Below, piece by piece: positions 37,918 through 46,364 of a DNA stretch of 64,000 bases. A program made the position numbers and the translations under genes. Location: assembly GCF_021730305.1 (NCBI RefSeq), contig NZ_CP032674.1, positions 2,589,001 through 2,653,000 of the forward strand, in the 5' to 3' direction. Each line of letters opens with the position of its first letter. Position 1 is the stretch's first letter. The notes beneath the pieces are model-generated. The model was given only the letters and a program-made list of their open reading frames with translations. It made no database searches and was not told the DNA's origin. This DNA comes from Xanthobacter sp. YC-JY1. Lineage in GTDB: Bacteria > Pseudomonadota > Alphaproteobacteria > Rhizobiales > Xanthobacteraceae.

Positions 37918-38064
37918 TCAGCGGCCGGGCGGATCCACCTTCACGCCGTTGGGGCCGATCTCGATCTGCATGGTGTTCCTGTCGCGCTCATAGGCCTGAT
38001 AGGCGAACACCCCGCCGACCACGACGAGAATCACGATCACGCCGTAGAGGACATTGCGCGGCAT
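37918..38064 (-). CDS. 48-residue single-pass membrane protein
   Basis: A small ORF missing from long-ORF searches. It begins MPRNVLYGVIVILVVVGGVF, giving one hydrophobic helix at residues 5-22, followed by the soluble tail AYQAYERDRNTMQIEIGPNG and a short charged end (VKVDPPGR). AGGAG lies 7 bases before the ATG, which is strong support for translation. The short post-helix tail suggests an inner-membrane peptide with its C-terminus outside or a small assembly factor; no function is known to me. Confidence 0.75.
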   Translation of the reverse strand: MPRNVLYGVIVILVVVGGVFAYQAYERDRNTMQIEIGPNGVKVDPPGR

Positions 38065-38276
38065 CTTTCTGCTCCTGTTGCTTCTTCGCTGACTGGAGCG
38101 GCAACGCCCCCGCTTTCCCGATTGTTCCGCTCGAGCCGGGTCGAGGCTAATCTTCCCGGCCGGTGAGACGACGCCGGTTGAAGGCGACTCACCCGGTTTC
38201 CGGGATCGTCTCGGGTATCAGGCTCTGGCGGCAGGGATTGCGCCGCCGGGCAGGATTTTGGGAAAGGATGATTGCG

Positions 38277-38561
38277 ATGGCTTCGGATACGGAGCTGGCC
38301 GAGTGGCTCGGCTCGATGCTCAAGGCGGTGGGCACCACGCAGGCCCACACCATGGTGCAGCATTACATCCTGCGGGACATCGTCACCCAGCTCGCCGGGC
38401 ATCAGGATCGCCCGGACGGCTTCATCGCCGACATGTTCGAGCGCGTGAGCGGGCTTGTCGACCAGTGCGAACTGGCGGGCAAGCCGGACATCGAAGCCGA
38501 GATGCGCTGGTACGCGGAGACGTTCTTCACCTCCATCGGCAAGACGCTCGAGCCCAAGTAG
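38277..38561 (+). CDS. Small conserved-looking hypothetical protein
   Basis: A 94-residue soluble protein, mostly helical by composition (MASDTELAEWLGSMLKAVGT, then HTMVQHYILRDIVTQLAG). No signal peptide, membrane helix or known motif is visible. AAAGGA lies 8 bases before the chosen ATG; an ATG nine bases upstream is the alternative. It is monocistronic between the 48-residue membrane gene and the outer-membrane gene. I do not recognise the family. Confidence 0.65.
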   Translation: MASDTELAEWLGSMLKAVGTTQAHTMVQHYILRDIVTQLAGHQDRPDGFIADMFERVSGLVDQCELAGKPDIEAEMRWYAETFFTSIGKTLEPK

Positions 38562-38708
38562 GTCGCCCGGACCCAGCGGAGCACAAGCGCGGCCCCGCCT
38601 CCGCGCGCGAGGGCTCGCCGACCATTCTGCGACGAAGGGGGTCGGCGTTTCGCGTCACGGAGGCGGATCGCCCGCGCCGGCCATGGATGGAGGCCCGGCC
38701 TTGCGCAT

Positions 38709-38739
38709 GGCCAGACCTCCCTTGTGAGGAAGTCTGGCC
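38709..38739. terminator. Hairpin between the small hypothetical gene and the outer-membrane gene
   Basis: GGCCAGAC (38709-38716) pairs perfectly with GTCTGGCC (38732-38739); CTC and GAG inside may add pairs. It lies just past the stop of the minus-strand gene ending at 38752 and could end transcription from either side, though neither strand shows a uridine tract. Confidence 0.45.
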
Positions 38740-38751
38740 GCTTCACGCGCT

Positions 38752-39606
38752 TTACTTGTGCAGCAGCGCGGTCTGCTGGGTCGCTGCAGGCGGGTTCCAG
38801 AGGGGAACGATGATGCGGCCCCACAGGCGGGTGTCGTTGCCGCCATAGTTCTGCTCATAGACGTCGGTGGTCAGATAAGCCTGCAAAATCACAGGGCCAA
38901 AGTCATAACCGACGAGGCCGCCGATCGCGAACTGGCTCTGCTTCTGGTAGAAAGGGGTCGGGTTGTTCAGGTCGGTGGAGTAATAAGCCACCGGGCCGAT
39001 TTCGAACTTTCCGAACTTCTTGGTGGCGGTCAGATCGACGTTCAGGAAGTTCGGGTTGATCGTATTGCTCACGCCATTCGCCTGGATGCCCCAGATGGCG
39101 TTCGCCGTCAGATTCCAGCCGTCCGCCGTATAGCTCAGGGCAAAACGCTGGTTGAACGAGGTTGAATCGAAGGCCACCCCCGTATTCACGCCGAGATAGA
39201 AGCCGGCCATGTAGCTGAAACCGAAGCCGTTTCCGAGATCCCAGGCGACCTGAGCGGCGAAGAACGGATTGTAGAATCCGGAGGTATAGTCTCCGTTCTG
39301 CACGCCGACGCCGACGACTGGAACAGCAGTCAGAAGCTGAAGCCGTCCGCCGAACAGGAATACGGGCGTCGCCCAGGCCAGAACCGGAATATCCACGCCG
39401 ACGCAGGTGCTGTCGGGCGAAGTATTGCGGCAGCCATAATCTGCCGTGTTCACGGCATAGACGCCTTCCGGCAGCGGTGCACCGGCCGCCAGACCCACCG
39501 TTTCACCTGGCTGGGTCACGGAACCGGCGTGCGCGGGCAGGGATTCGGGCAGCAGGGCCACCGCAGACAAAGCGGCTACGGCCGCCATTCTTGCGAATGT
39601 CGTCAT
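38752..39606 (-). CDS. Outer-membrane beta-barrel protein of the phenol/MetA-pathway transporter family
   Basis: Exported protein (284 aa) with a signal peptide ending SLPAHA near residue 27. The remainder alternates hydrophobic and polar residues with many aromatic ends, as in beta-barrels (FGFSYMAGFYLGVNT, QSQFAIGGLVGYDFGPVILQ, TRLWGRIIVPLW at the C-terminus). It resembles the PF13557 MetA-pathway family, linked to uptake of hydrophobic or aromatic compounds in some species. Cysteine pair CRNTSPDSTC lies in an early loop. GGAGG lies just upstream of the ATG, within a small hairpin. No catabolic genes are adjacent. Confidence 0.75.
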   Translation of the reverse strand: MTTFARMAAVAALSAVALLPESLPAHAGSVTQPGETVGLAAGAPLPEGVYAVNTADYGCRNTSPDSTCVGVDIPVLAWATPVFLFGGRLQLLTAVPVVGVGVQNGDYTSGFYNPFFAAQVAWDLGNGFGFSYMAGFYLGVNTGVAFDSTSFNQRFALSYTADGWNLTANAIWGIQANGVSNTINPNFLNVDLTATKKFGKFEIGPVAYYSTDLNNPTPFYQKQSQFAIGGLVGYDFGPVILQAYLTTDVYEQNYGGNDTRLWGRIIVPLWNPPAATQQTALLHK

Positions 39607-40162
39607 TTTTTCCTCCGAAAGGCGGAGCCCATCACCGCCGTCCCAACGGCTGGGCTCTTCGCTGGCGCTTCCTCAGGCGCTAATGCGCCGCTCTCTTTTC
39701 GGTCCAAGGCGTCGAGGCCCTGGACGACATCACGGCCCGGCCCGCGAACGGGATCGAGCGTTGTGGACACTTCGGGCAAATGCTCGAAGTGCAGAGGCAT
39801 CAACTGGGGAATGCTAACGGCAGCGTGTCACGACCTTAGCGGCGCGGGGATGACACCAGGCGCCGCTCGGGACCTTCGAGGATGACCGGTATCCCTTGTC
39901 CGGGTCCTTGAAGCCGAAGCGGTATCAACGTTAGCCCAATTTAAGGGCATGCAATACTGTTCCGGCGATCCATCCGCCCAAATCAAACGCAAACGCGAGC
40001 GATGTGACGTTCGCGCAACAGTTTTGAACGGTCGCCGGTGCCCGGTTGCGGGCAGGCCATGGCGAGGCAGTAGACATCCGGTCGCAGGCGACGGAAGGTG
40101 TGCGCCTCATCGGATTCTGGGGTCCGAACGAATCCGGCATTACGCAAGGTGAGCACGACGCC
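39607..40162. other. Long gene-free region with leader structures
   Basis: About 555 bp between divergent genes. Next to the outer-membrane gene the minus-strand leader holds two competing stems: CTCCG/CGGAG (39613-39627), which covers the GGAGG ribosome-binding site, and GAGCCC/GGGCTC (39625-39657) enclosing GCCGT/ACGGC. The middle (39700-39950) shows no credible gene. The right part should hold the promoter of the CYTH-like gene. An in-frame extension of that gene up to 40046 lacks a good start. Confidence 0.5.
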
Positions 40163-40999
40163 ATGCTCGACATCCACTACCGTGAATACAAGATTCTGCT
40201 CCGCCCGCAGCAATTCTACTCGCCCAAGCGTTTTGAGGATTACTGGAACGAAGTGAAGGCGGTTGCCAAGAAGCACGGAGTGGGCGTCGTCACCAACAAG
40301 GACGCTTTTCACCGGCAAGTCCGCGAAGTGCTGTTCTATGATACCCCCGATTTCGACCTCTACCGCAACTCTTTCATTCTGAGGAAGCGGACGTTCTACG
40401 ACGATGGCTGGCCGCGTCCGGAGCATGAACTCGCCCTGAAATACCGCAGCCCGGACCGCCAGAAGGCAACGGCGGTGGAGATGGCCCCGCGCATCACCGG
40501 CGCCGTCCAGGTGAAGTTCAAGGAAGAAATTCTTCCCCTCAAGGAAGAACTCGGCGGCATCCGTTCGCTCTATTCGCACAATTGCATCATTACCTCGCTC
40601 GGTGCCGTCCTGAGCCCGGCATTGAAAAACATCATGTCCATCTTCCCCTCCATGTCGGCGGTGGATGCGGACGGGGATTCCCAGATCGACCTCGTGAACA
40701 GCATGGCGGTGGAAGAAATCCAGGTGGACCCCGGCCACTTCGACTTCGGCCATGGCTATGAGGCAAAGGCGACCATCGCCATCTGGCGCAACCGCGCGTC
40801 CGAGCAGTCCCTGGTGGGCGAATTCGCCTTCCAGGCGAAGTTCGACCACTACAGCGAGGTCAACGACAAGGCGAAGCGCCTCTCCGAGGACTTCTTCCGC
40901 GACGTGCAGAACATAGCGCCGGAATGGGTGCAGCTCGGCACCACCAAGACCGCGATGGTCTACGGCATCGGCGCCAAGGAAGTCGCCCACTCCGAATAG
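40163..40999 (+). CDS. CYTH-like domain protein of unknown function
   Basis: Cytosolic protein (278 aa). Its first half has the pattern of CYTH/triphosphate-tunnel enzymes: YREYKILLRPQQFY at the N-terminus, REVLFYDTPDFDLYRNSFILRKRTFYDD near residue 55-85, and HELALKYRSPD near residue 92. These give the alternating basic and acidic residues expected to line a phosphate tunnel. The second half is not recognised. CYTH relatives act on triphosphates (adenylate, thiamine triphosphate, polyphosphate), but no reaction is claimed. The chosen ATG has AAGGTGAG upstream; an upstream start at 40046 is possible. chrA begins 54 bp downstream. Confidence 0.6.
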   Translation: MLDIHYREYKILLRPQQFYSPKRFEDYWNEVKAVAKKHGVGVVTNKDAFHRQVREVLFYDTPDFDLYRNSFILRKRTFYDDGWPRPEHELALKYRSPDRQKATAVEMAPRITGAVQVKFKEEILPLKEELGGIRSLYSHNCIITSLGAVLSPALKNIMSIFPSMSAVDADGDSQIDLVNSMAVEEIQVDPGHFDFGHGYEAKATIAIWRNRASEQSLVGEFAFQAKFDHYSEVNDKAKRLSEDFFRDVQNIAPEWVQLGTTKTAMVYGIGAKEVAHSE

Positions 41000-41053
41000 G
41001 GATCACGGCGGGCCCCACCGGCCCGCTCATCTTCACCCTCCCGGCGAAAATCC

Positions 41054-41671
41054 ATGAGCGTCACCAAGCCGCCGATCCCTGCACCACCTTCCGCGCCCGG
41101 CGCCCCGCAGGGCGCGCCCGCAACGCAGGTTTCCCTTCTGGAAATCTTCATCACTTTCCTCATCATCGGCGGCATCAGCTTCGGCGGCGGCGTGGTCGCC
41201 TATCTGCGCAACGCGCTGGTGGTGGAGAAGGGCTGGCTGGACGAGGAGGAATTCCTCACCGCGCTGGAAATCTCGCAGGCCCTCCCCGGCCTCAACGCCA
41301 CCAATATGAGCGTCATCGTCGGTGACCGACTGCGTGGCCCGGTGGGCGCGATCGTCGGCTTCCTCGGCATGACGCTGCCGGGCGGCCTGCTCGTGTTCGC
41401 GCTCGGCATCTTCTACGTGTCGAACCACGGCAATCCGGCCATGCACGCGATCCTCGCCGGCATCGGCGCTGCCGCCGTGGGGCTGCTCGCGGCGGTGACC
41501 GTGCAGATCGGCCACAAGCAGCTGGAGCACCTGCGCGAGATCCTGCTCATCCTCATCACCGTGGTGCTGGTGAGCTTCCTCCACGTCTCGCTGGTGCTGG
41601 TGCTGCTGACCGTGCTGCCCCTAGCCCTCTTCATCTACCGTCCGGGCCGTGGAGAGGTGGACGAGCCATGA
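41054..41671 (+). CDS. chrA1: Chromate transporter, N-terminal half protein
   Basis: Inner-membrane protein (205 aa) of the CHR family, short-chain type. Family signatures: ITFLIIGGISFGGGVVAYLRNALVVEKGWLDEEEF at residues 33-67 and ALEISQALPGLNATNMSVIVG just after. Five to six helices are visible. Short CHR proteins work as pairs with opposite membrane orientation, and the next gene is the matching half, overlapping by ATGA. Export of chromate is the family function; expression and physiological substrate here are not shown. The first 25 residues are Pro/Ala-rich and probably cytosolic. Confidence 0.9.
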   Translation: MSVTKPPIPAPPSAPGAPQGAPATQVSLLEIFITFLIIGGISFGGGVVAYLRNALVVEKGWLDEEEFLTALEISQALPGLNATNMSVIVGDRLRGPVGAIVGFLGMTLPGGLLVFALGIFYVSNHGNPAMHAILAGIGAAAVGLLAAVTVQIGHKQLEHLREILLILITVVLVSFLHVSLVLVLLTVLPLALFIYRPGRGEVDEP

Positions 41672-42216
41672 ACAATCCGCACACCGACCTCAGCGTCCTC
41701 GGCGTCTTCTCGCTCCTGTCGCTCCTCGCCATCGGCGGCGGCACGGCGGTGCTGCCGGAGATGAAGGCGCTGACCATCGATGCCCACCACTGGCTCACCG
41801 ATAGCCAGTTCCGCGACATTTACAGCCTCGGGCAGGTGGCGCCGGGGCCCAACATGCTGATGGTGATCGTCATCGGCTATCACGTCGCCGGCACGCCGGG
41901 GGCGCTCCTCGCCTTCACCGGCTTCTTCCTGCCGGCGTCGGTTCTGGCGCTCGGCTCGTCCCGTCTGTGGAATCATTTCGACGGGTCGCCCTGGCGGCTC
42001 GCCTTGCAGATGGCGCTGGCACCCATCGTCGTCGGACTGATGGCCGCCGGCACCGTCGCCGTGGCACGAACTGCCATCACCGGAACCGAGACGACGCTGA
42101 TCGCCGTCGCCGTGTTCGTCCTCGTCTATTTCGGCCCGAAGATCATCGGGGCGAAGGTCAACCCGGCCTTCTACATCTTCGCCGGCGGGCTGCTGGGCTA
42201 CCTGACTCTGACCTAG
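41668..42216 (+). CDS. chrA2: Chromate transporter, C-terminal half protein
   Basis: Second short-chain CHR protein (182 aa), translationally coupled to the first (ATGA overlap). Signatures: SLLSLLAIGGGTAVLPEMKAL at residues 14-34 and YSLGQVAPGPNMLMVIVIGYHVAG near residue 52, the counterpart of the GLNATNMS segment in the partner. About five helices follow. The pair is an intact split transporter, not a broken gene: each half has its own start, stop and full CHR motif. Confidence 0.9.
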   Translation: MNNPHTDLSVLGVFSLLSLLAIGGGTAVLPEMKALTIDAHHWLTDSQFRDIYSLGQVAPGPNMLMVIVIGYHVAGTPGALLAFTGFFLPASVLALGSSRLWNHFDGSPWRLALQMALAPIVVGLMAAGTVAVARTAITGTETTLIAVAVFVLVYFGPKIIGAKVNPAFYIFAGGLLGYLTLT

Positions 42217-42226
42217 GGGCGCAGCC

Positions 42227-42742
42227 CTATTTCGCCGGGAACATGGGGTGGGCGATCCTGTCGCCCGCCTTGATGCCGAGCCGCCGGGCCTCGCCGCCGC
42301 CGATCTCCAGCACCGCCCGCACCGGCTCGCCGGAGGAAATGGTCTCGGTGGAGAGCGGGGTGGTCATGGCGGCGATGCGAGCGATGCTGCCATCGGCGCG
42401 GATGAACACCATGTCCAGCGGGATGAGGGTATTCTTCATCCACATATAGACCGGCTGGTCCACCTTGAAATCGAACAGCATCCCGCCCTGCTCGGGCAGC
42501 GATTTGCGGCACATGAGGCCCTGGGTGCGCTGATCGTTGGTGCGCGCGACCTCCACCTGGAAGGCCAGCACGCCCTTGGCGGTGACGATCTCCAGCGGGT
42601 CGAGCACCGGCTTGGGATCGATCTTGATCTGCGCGCACTCGGCCTCAGCCGCATGGGCGACACCCGGAAGCCCGACCAGAGGAAGCGCGAGCGCGAGCGC
42701 AAACTTGGCCGCCAGGGCGGCCCGCGACGGAATGTGACGCAT
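42227..42742 (-). CDS. DUF192 family exported protein
   Basis: Small exported protein (171 aa) with a signal peptide ending VAHAAEA near residue 27. The DUF192 core includes FQVEVARTNDQRTQGLMCRKSLPEQGGMLFDF and VYMWMKNTLIPLDMVFI, then the C-terminal LEIGGGEARRLGIKAGDRI. DUF192 proteins are small beta-rich proteins of unknown role. The start codon overlaps the stop of the cold-shock gene by one base (TGATG), so the two are coupled, an arrangement common in alphaproteobacteria. Confidence 0.88.
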   Translation of the reverse strand: MRHIPSRAALAAKFALALALPLVGLPGVAHAAEAECAQIKIDPKPVLDPLEIVTAKGVLAFQVEVARTNDQRTQGLMCRKSLPEQGGMLFDFKVDQPVYMWMKNTLIPLDMVFIRADGSIARIAAMTTPLSTETISSGEPVRAVLEIGGGEARRLGIKAGDRIAHPMFPAK

Positions 42743-43314
42743 CAGTTGTTCCCGCTGGGGCCGTCGGCCTTCACTTCCGCGGCCATCAGGCCCTTGGAGC
42801 CGTCGCCATACCGCACCAGTACGCTCTGGCCGGGGCGCAGTTCGGTGAGGCCGTGACGGCGGAGGGTTTCCATATGGACGAAGATGTCGGGCGTGCCGTC
42901 GCCCTGGGTGAGAAAGCCGAAGCCGCGCAGCCGATTGAACCATTTCACCGTCGCCCGCTCGAAACCGCTGGTGGGCTCTACCACGGTGCGGGTGCGGGGC
43001 TCGGGCGGCGCGGTGTGGACGGCGGTCGACAGGTCGAGGGAGAGCACGCGGAAGGCCTGCCGCCCCTTGGCGCGCTGGATGGCTTCGCACACCACGCGGG
43101 CGCCTTCCATGGCGGTCTGGAAGCCGTCGCGGCGCAGGCATGTCACATGAACGAGGACGTCGGGGCCTCCGTCGTCCGGCACGATGAATCCGTAGCCTTT
43201 CGACGCATCGAACCATTTGATGGAGCCGGTGACTTCGACGAGCCCGGCGGGCTCCTCGGTCCCCTCCTCCGAGCCGGCGGTCCGTGGCCCCAGCCCCAGT
43301 GCGTCAGACCCCAT
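42742..43314 (-). CDS. Double cold-shock-domain protein
   Basis: Cytosolic nucleic-acid-binding protein (190 aa) with two cold-shock domains. The first (about residues 25-95) has [21 protein letters not shown] and [12 protein letters not shown]. The second (about 120-185) has [20 protein letters not shown] and [12 protein letters not shown]. In both, the RNP1 (GYGFI, GFGFL) and RNP2 (VLVHV, IFVHM) motifs are kept. Double-CSD proteins like this are typical of alphaproteobacteria and probably act as RNA chaperones in stationary phase or stress. The start was set at MGSDALGLG; a longer form to 43395 is less likely. Confidence 0.9.
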   Translation of the reverse strand: MGSDALGLGPRTAGSEEGTEEPAGLVEVTGSIKWFDASKGYGFIVPDDGGPDVLVHVTCLRRDGFQTAMEGARVVCEAIQRAKGRQAFRVLSLDLSTAVHTAPPEPRTRTVVEPTSGFERATVKWFNRLRGFGFLTQGDGTPDIFVHMETLRRHGLTELRPGQSVLVRYGDGSKGLMAAEVKADGPSGNN

Positions 43315-43413
43315 GACCACCCCGAAACTAACGCGCGGCGGCGCACCCGTTGCCGCGGAGATGGTAGGATAGCAACTGAATGGCGCAACGCCCACCCTCT
43401 TCGCGCGCCTTCG

Positions 43414-44184
43414 TCACCCGTCACCGGCAAAGGGCGCGAGCACGTCCCCGATCTCGGCGCGGACCACCAGGTCGGCCACCTCGTCGAATTCCGTGGGCTC
43501 CCGGTTAAGGATGATCAGCCTGGCCCCCTTCTGTCGCGCCTTGAGCGGAAATCCCGCCGCGGGAAACACCACCAGCGATGAGCCGATGACGATAAACAGG
43601 TCGCTCACCTTGGTCAGCGCATCCGCCCGCGCCATCTCCCGCTCGGGCATGGCCTGGCCGAAGGAGATGGTGGCCGCCTTCACCGGCCCGTCGCAGGCTG
43701 GGCAATCAGGCGCGATGCCCCCGGCGGCATCGAAGCGCTCCTTCACCCAGGCGAGCTCGTAGCGCGCGCCGCAATCGAGGCAGGTGGCATAGGTGCCGTT
43801 TCCGTGCAGCTCCACCAGCGCGTCATCCGGCACGCCGGAGGCCTGGTGCAGGCCGTCGATGTTCTGGGTGATGACGCCGGCGAGCCTTCCGTGCCCCAGA
43901 AGCCGGGCGAGCGCCCTGTGCCCCCGGCCGGGCTGCGCGCCGGCGAACGCCTCCTCCATGGCGAACTTGCGCCGCCACGCCTCGTTGCGCGCGGCCTTGT
44001 GGGCCACGAACACGTCGAAGGGGATGGGCTTGTTCTGCGTCCACAATCCGCCGGGGGAGCGGAAATCCGGGATGCCGCATTCGGTGGAGATGCCCGCTCC
44101 GGTAAAGGCGACCGCGCGCGCCGACCCGTCCAGAAGTTTGCGGAGGCGCTGCTGCGCCCCCTTGAGATCGCCTTCATAGATCAT
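43414..44184 (-). CDS. cobB: NAD-dependent protein deacetylase (sirtuin)
   Basis: Sir2-family deacylase (256 aa) removing acyl groups from lysines with NAD. Motifs: [22 protein letters not shown] at residues 25-46, [14 protein letters not shown] near residue 104, catalytic histidine in [11 protein letters not shown] near residue 124, and four zinc cysteines in CLDC and [18 protein letters not shown] follows. It likely regulates acetylated metabolic enzymes such as acyl-CoA synthetase, as for other CobB proteins; no partner is adjacent. Confidence 0.95.
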   Translation of the reverse strand: MIYEGDLKGAQQRLRKLLDGSARAVAFTGAGISTECGIPDFRSPGGLWTQNKPIPFDVFVAHKAARNEAWRRKFAMEEAFAGAQPGRGHRALARLLGHGRLAGVITQNIDGLHQASGVPDDALVELHGNGTYATCLDCGARYELAWVKERFDAAGGIAPDCPACDGPVKAATISFGQAMPEREMARADALTKVSDLFIVIGSSLVVFPAAGFPLKARQKGARLIILNREPTEFDEVADLVVRAEIGDVLAPFAGDG

Positions 44185-44249
44185 ACGTCACCTGCTACTT
44201 CACTCCGGCCGGCCCGCCGGCTTGCGCCCCACATATGGACGAGATCCCG

Positions 44250-44672
44250 ATGCGCTTCCTGCACACCATGGTCCGCGTGACCGACATCGACCAGTCGCTG
44301 GACTTCTACTGCAACAAGCTGGGGCTCAAGGAGGTGCGCCGCAAGGAGGTGCCGCAGGGGCGCTACACCCTCGTCTTCCTCGCCCCTCCCGGCCAGGAGA
44401 ACGTGGCCGAGATCGAGCTGACCTACAATTGGGACAAGGAGCCCTATGGCGAGGGCCGCAATTTCGGCCACCTCGCTTTCGAGGTCGAGGACATCTACGG
44501 CCTGTGCGAGCGCCTGATGGCCTCCGGCGTCACCATCAATCGCCCGCCCCGCGACGGCTACATGGCCTTCGTGCGCTCGCCCGACAATGTCTCCGTGGAG
44601 CTGCTGCAGAAGGGCGGCCCCAAGCCCCCGGCCGAGCCGTGGGCCTCCATGCCCAACACCGGCAAATGGTGA
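44250..44672 (+). CDS. gloA: Lactoylglutathione lyase (glyoxalase I)
   Basis: Cytosolic metal enzyme (140 aa) converting the methylglyoxal-glutathione adduct to lactoylglutathione. The VOC fold is shown by [20 protein letters not shown] with the metal-binding His near residue 5, [28 protein letters not shown] with Glu and His ligands, and [10 protein letters not shown] at the end. I chose the ATG preceded by GGACGAG; the ATG five codons upstream has no ribosome-binding site. Monocistronic, upstream of tRNA-Glu. Confidence 0.93.
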   Translation: MRFLHTMVRVTDIDQSLDFYCNKLGLKEVRRKEVPQGRYTLVFLAPPGQENVAEIELTYNWDKEPYGEGRNFGHLAFEVEDIYGLCERLMASGVTINRPPRDGYMAFVRSPDNVSVELLQKGGPKPPAEPWASMPNTGKW

Positions 44673-44790
44673 GCGCCTGACGCGCCCCGGGTGAGCCGCC
44701 GCAACGTCCAGCCGGCGGCCACCTGCCCCCAGGCCGCGCCTTTCGTCCGTGGGGCGGGAGCGCGTGGCTTTGGATAATTCCGTCACAGGC

Positions 44791-44819
44791 TTGCAGCCAC
44801 GCCGCCCGCCCCCTATAAG
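44791..44819 (+). promoter_or_regulatory. Promoter of tRNA-Glu
   Basis: TTGCAG (44791-44796), a 17-bp spacer and TATAAG (44814-44819) lie 38 bp before the tRNA-Glu 5' end, a good housekeeping match. Confidence 0.65.
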
Positions 44820-44857
44820 GGCGCCCACTCCGGTGGCCAAAACCCCGGAGCGGCCGC

Positions 44858-44932
44858 GCGCCCTTCGTCTATCGGTTAGGACGCCACCCTTTCACGGTGG
44901 AGAGAGGGGTTCGACTCCCCTAGGGCGCGCCA
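44858..44932 (+). tRNA. tRNA-Glu (TTC)
   Basis: A 75-nt cloverleaf. Acceptor stem GCGCCCT pairs with AGGGCGC (44922-44928), then G and encoded CCA. The anticodon loop CTTTCAC gives anticodon TTC. Confidence 0.98.
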
Positions 44933-45222
44933 GCTTCGCACTCCCGGCGAACGCTTTCCCCCCAAGTCGCGATTCCACGACTCAGCTTTGATCTTCAGCA
45001 TCCTTCCTACTCGCTGCGTCGCGCCTTGCGTTTCGGACATGACGCAAGGTGTCCCCCATTTGCGGTATGCGGATGATCCCGCGCGGGGTGACAATCAAGA
45101 CAAATCAAAGAGCTGCCGATTGTTCAAAAAGGTATTTTGGGCAAAAGCGGTTTGCCTCTCTGTTTCATTTTTCAAGCAGCGCCCGGGATTCGCGCCCGAA
45201 ATGGCAGCGAGGGATGTGATCC
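44933..45222. other. Low-GC gap between tRNA-Glu and the protease gene
   Basis: About 290 bp. The second half (45090-45190) is clearly less GC-rich than the surroundings and contains A/T runs. It should hold the promoter for the protease pair. I see no direct repeat of the tRNA 3' end here or after 46691, and no integrase, so there is no direct sign of phage-type integration. Confidence 0.5.
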
Positions 45223-46341
45223 ATGTTATCCAAATCGATCCAGATCACGGCGACAGCGGTCTCGATACTTCTGGTCCTCCTCATTGGGTGTCCCAGGGCG
45301 GATGCTCAGGTGGGCGAAAACTGTCGGAACACCTCCGAAGGTCGCGTCTGCGAGATCACCCAGCCCCTCGTGAACGGCGCCCCGCTCGATGAGGCGACCC
45401 GCAAGGCGCGGGGGCTCGTGATCGTCAACGGCGGATGCAGCGGCATTCTGCTGAACCGCTACTGGGTTCTCACCGCTCGCCACTGCATTACAAACGAGCC
45501 AGCCGGTGCGACCGCTGGCGTCGATATCGGCTCGCCGGCCTTTCCAGCCAATCAGGTCACGATTACGGCCGCCTGGGATCCAACGCTGAGCGCGCAGGCG
45601 TCCGACTATTACGAGTTCGCCGCCAACCGGAACCTGGCCACCGGCGCCCTGCCAGCCTGCGACATCGTGATGGTCTATCTCGGCCTCGGTGATCTCGGCC
45701 CGGTGGCAGGAATACTGCCCTATATCGCTGAGCCGGACGGCACGGCGCCGGATCGCTGGACAGGCGTCCGGCTTCAGACGACGGACCACGTCATCCAGAA
45801 CGGCCAAGGCTTCGGCACATTTGCGAGCGGCGCCTTTCTCGTCAATGGGCAAGCGGATCCGCGCAATCCGCCGCAGCAGGCGACCGGCCTTGGAACATAC
45901 CGCAGCGGCCAGTTCACCCCCTCCGACATCAGCGCGACCGGATACACGCTGACCCTGAACTCGGCCGCTCAGGTCGGACAGGGCGGCGACAGCGGCGGCC
46001 CCACCCTGGTCGGGCGGCGCGACGGTCGCGGGCTTGCCGTGGCTGGCGTGCAGTCCACCTGCAGCGCGACGGGCTACGTGCCGAACGCACCACTCCCGGC
46101 CGGCGCGTCCAATCCGGGCTGGGCCTGGGCGACGGGCATCTCCGGCTGCCAATACGTCTCGGTAGAGCCGCTGGTGCGCGAAATTGGCGATGCCATGATG
46201 CGCGCACCCGTCTGCAAGACTGACGCGGAATGCGCGTCCACGACCCTGCCGCTCATCCTCGACTACGTCCTCGCCGATGCCGCACCGGCGGCCACCGCGA
46301 GCCTGACCACCATCACCCGCTATCTCACCAGCGACGAGTAA
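45223..46341 (+). CDS. Secreted trypsin-like serine protease (S1 family)
   Basis: Exported protease (372 aa). The signal peptide ends either as a lipobox (LLIGC, Cys23) or at ADA-Q near residue 28, so lipoprotein or secreted forms are both possible. The catalytic triad is His87 in LTARHC, Asp147 in ACDIVMVYL and Ser257 in QGGDSGGP. Cys72 and Cys88 form the classic histidine-loop disulfide. After the protease domain comes a tail with Cys331 and Cys337 (VCKTDAEC) and a helical C-terminus (ASLTTITRYLTSDE). AGGGATG precedes the ATG. A small secreted protein follows 23 bp downstream. Composition suggests horizontal origin. Confidence 0.9.
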   Translation: MLSKSIQITATAVSILLVLLIGCPRADAQVGENCRNTSEGRVCEITQPLVNGAPLDEATRKARGLVIVNGGCSGILLNRYWVLTARHCITNEPAGATAGVDIGSPAFPANQVTITAAWDPTLSAQASDYYEFAANRNLATGALPACDIVMVYLGLGDLGPVAGILPYIAEPDGTAPDRWTGVRLQTTDHVIQNGQGFGTFASGAFLVNGQADPRNPPQQATGLGTYRSGQFTPSDISATGYTLTLNSAAQVGQGGDSGGPTLVGRRDGRGLAVAGVQSTCSATGYVPNAPLPAGASNPGWAWATGISGCQYVSVEPLVREIGDAMMRAPVCKTDAECASTTLPLILDYVLADAAPAATASLTTITRYLTSDE

Positions 46342-46364
46342 TCCTGAACCAGGGAGAAACCGAA

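Noticed and set aside
41054-42216. chrA as a broken gene split by a frameshift
   Set aside because: Each half has its own start, a complete CHR motif and an ATGA overlap, as in known short-chain CHR pairs.
42743-43216. Longer DUF192 protein reaching to 43216
   Set aside because: The extension is the shifted frame of the cold-shock gene; a signal peptide begins at 42742.
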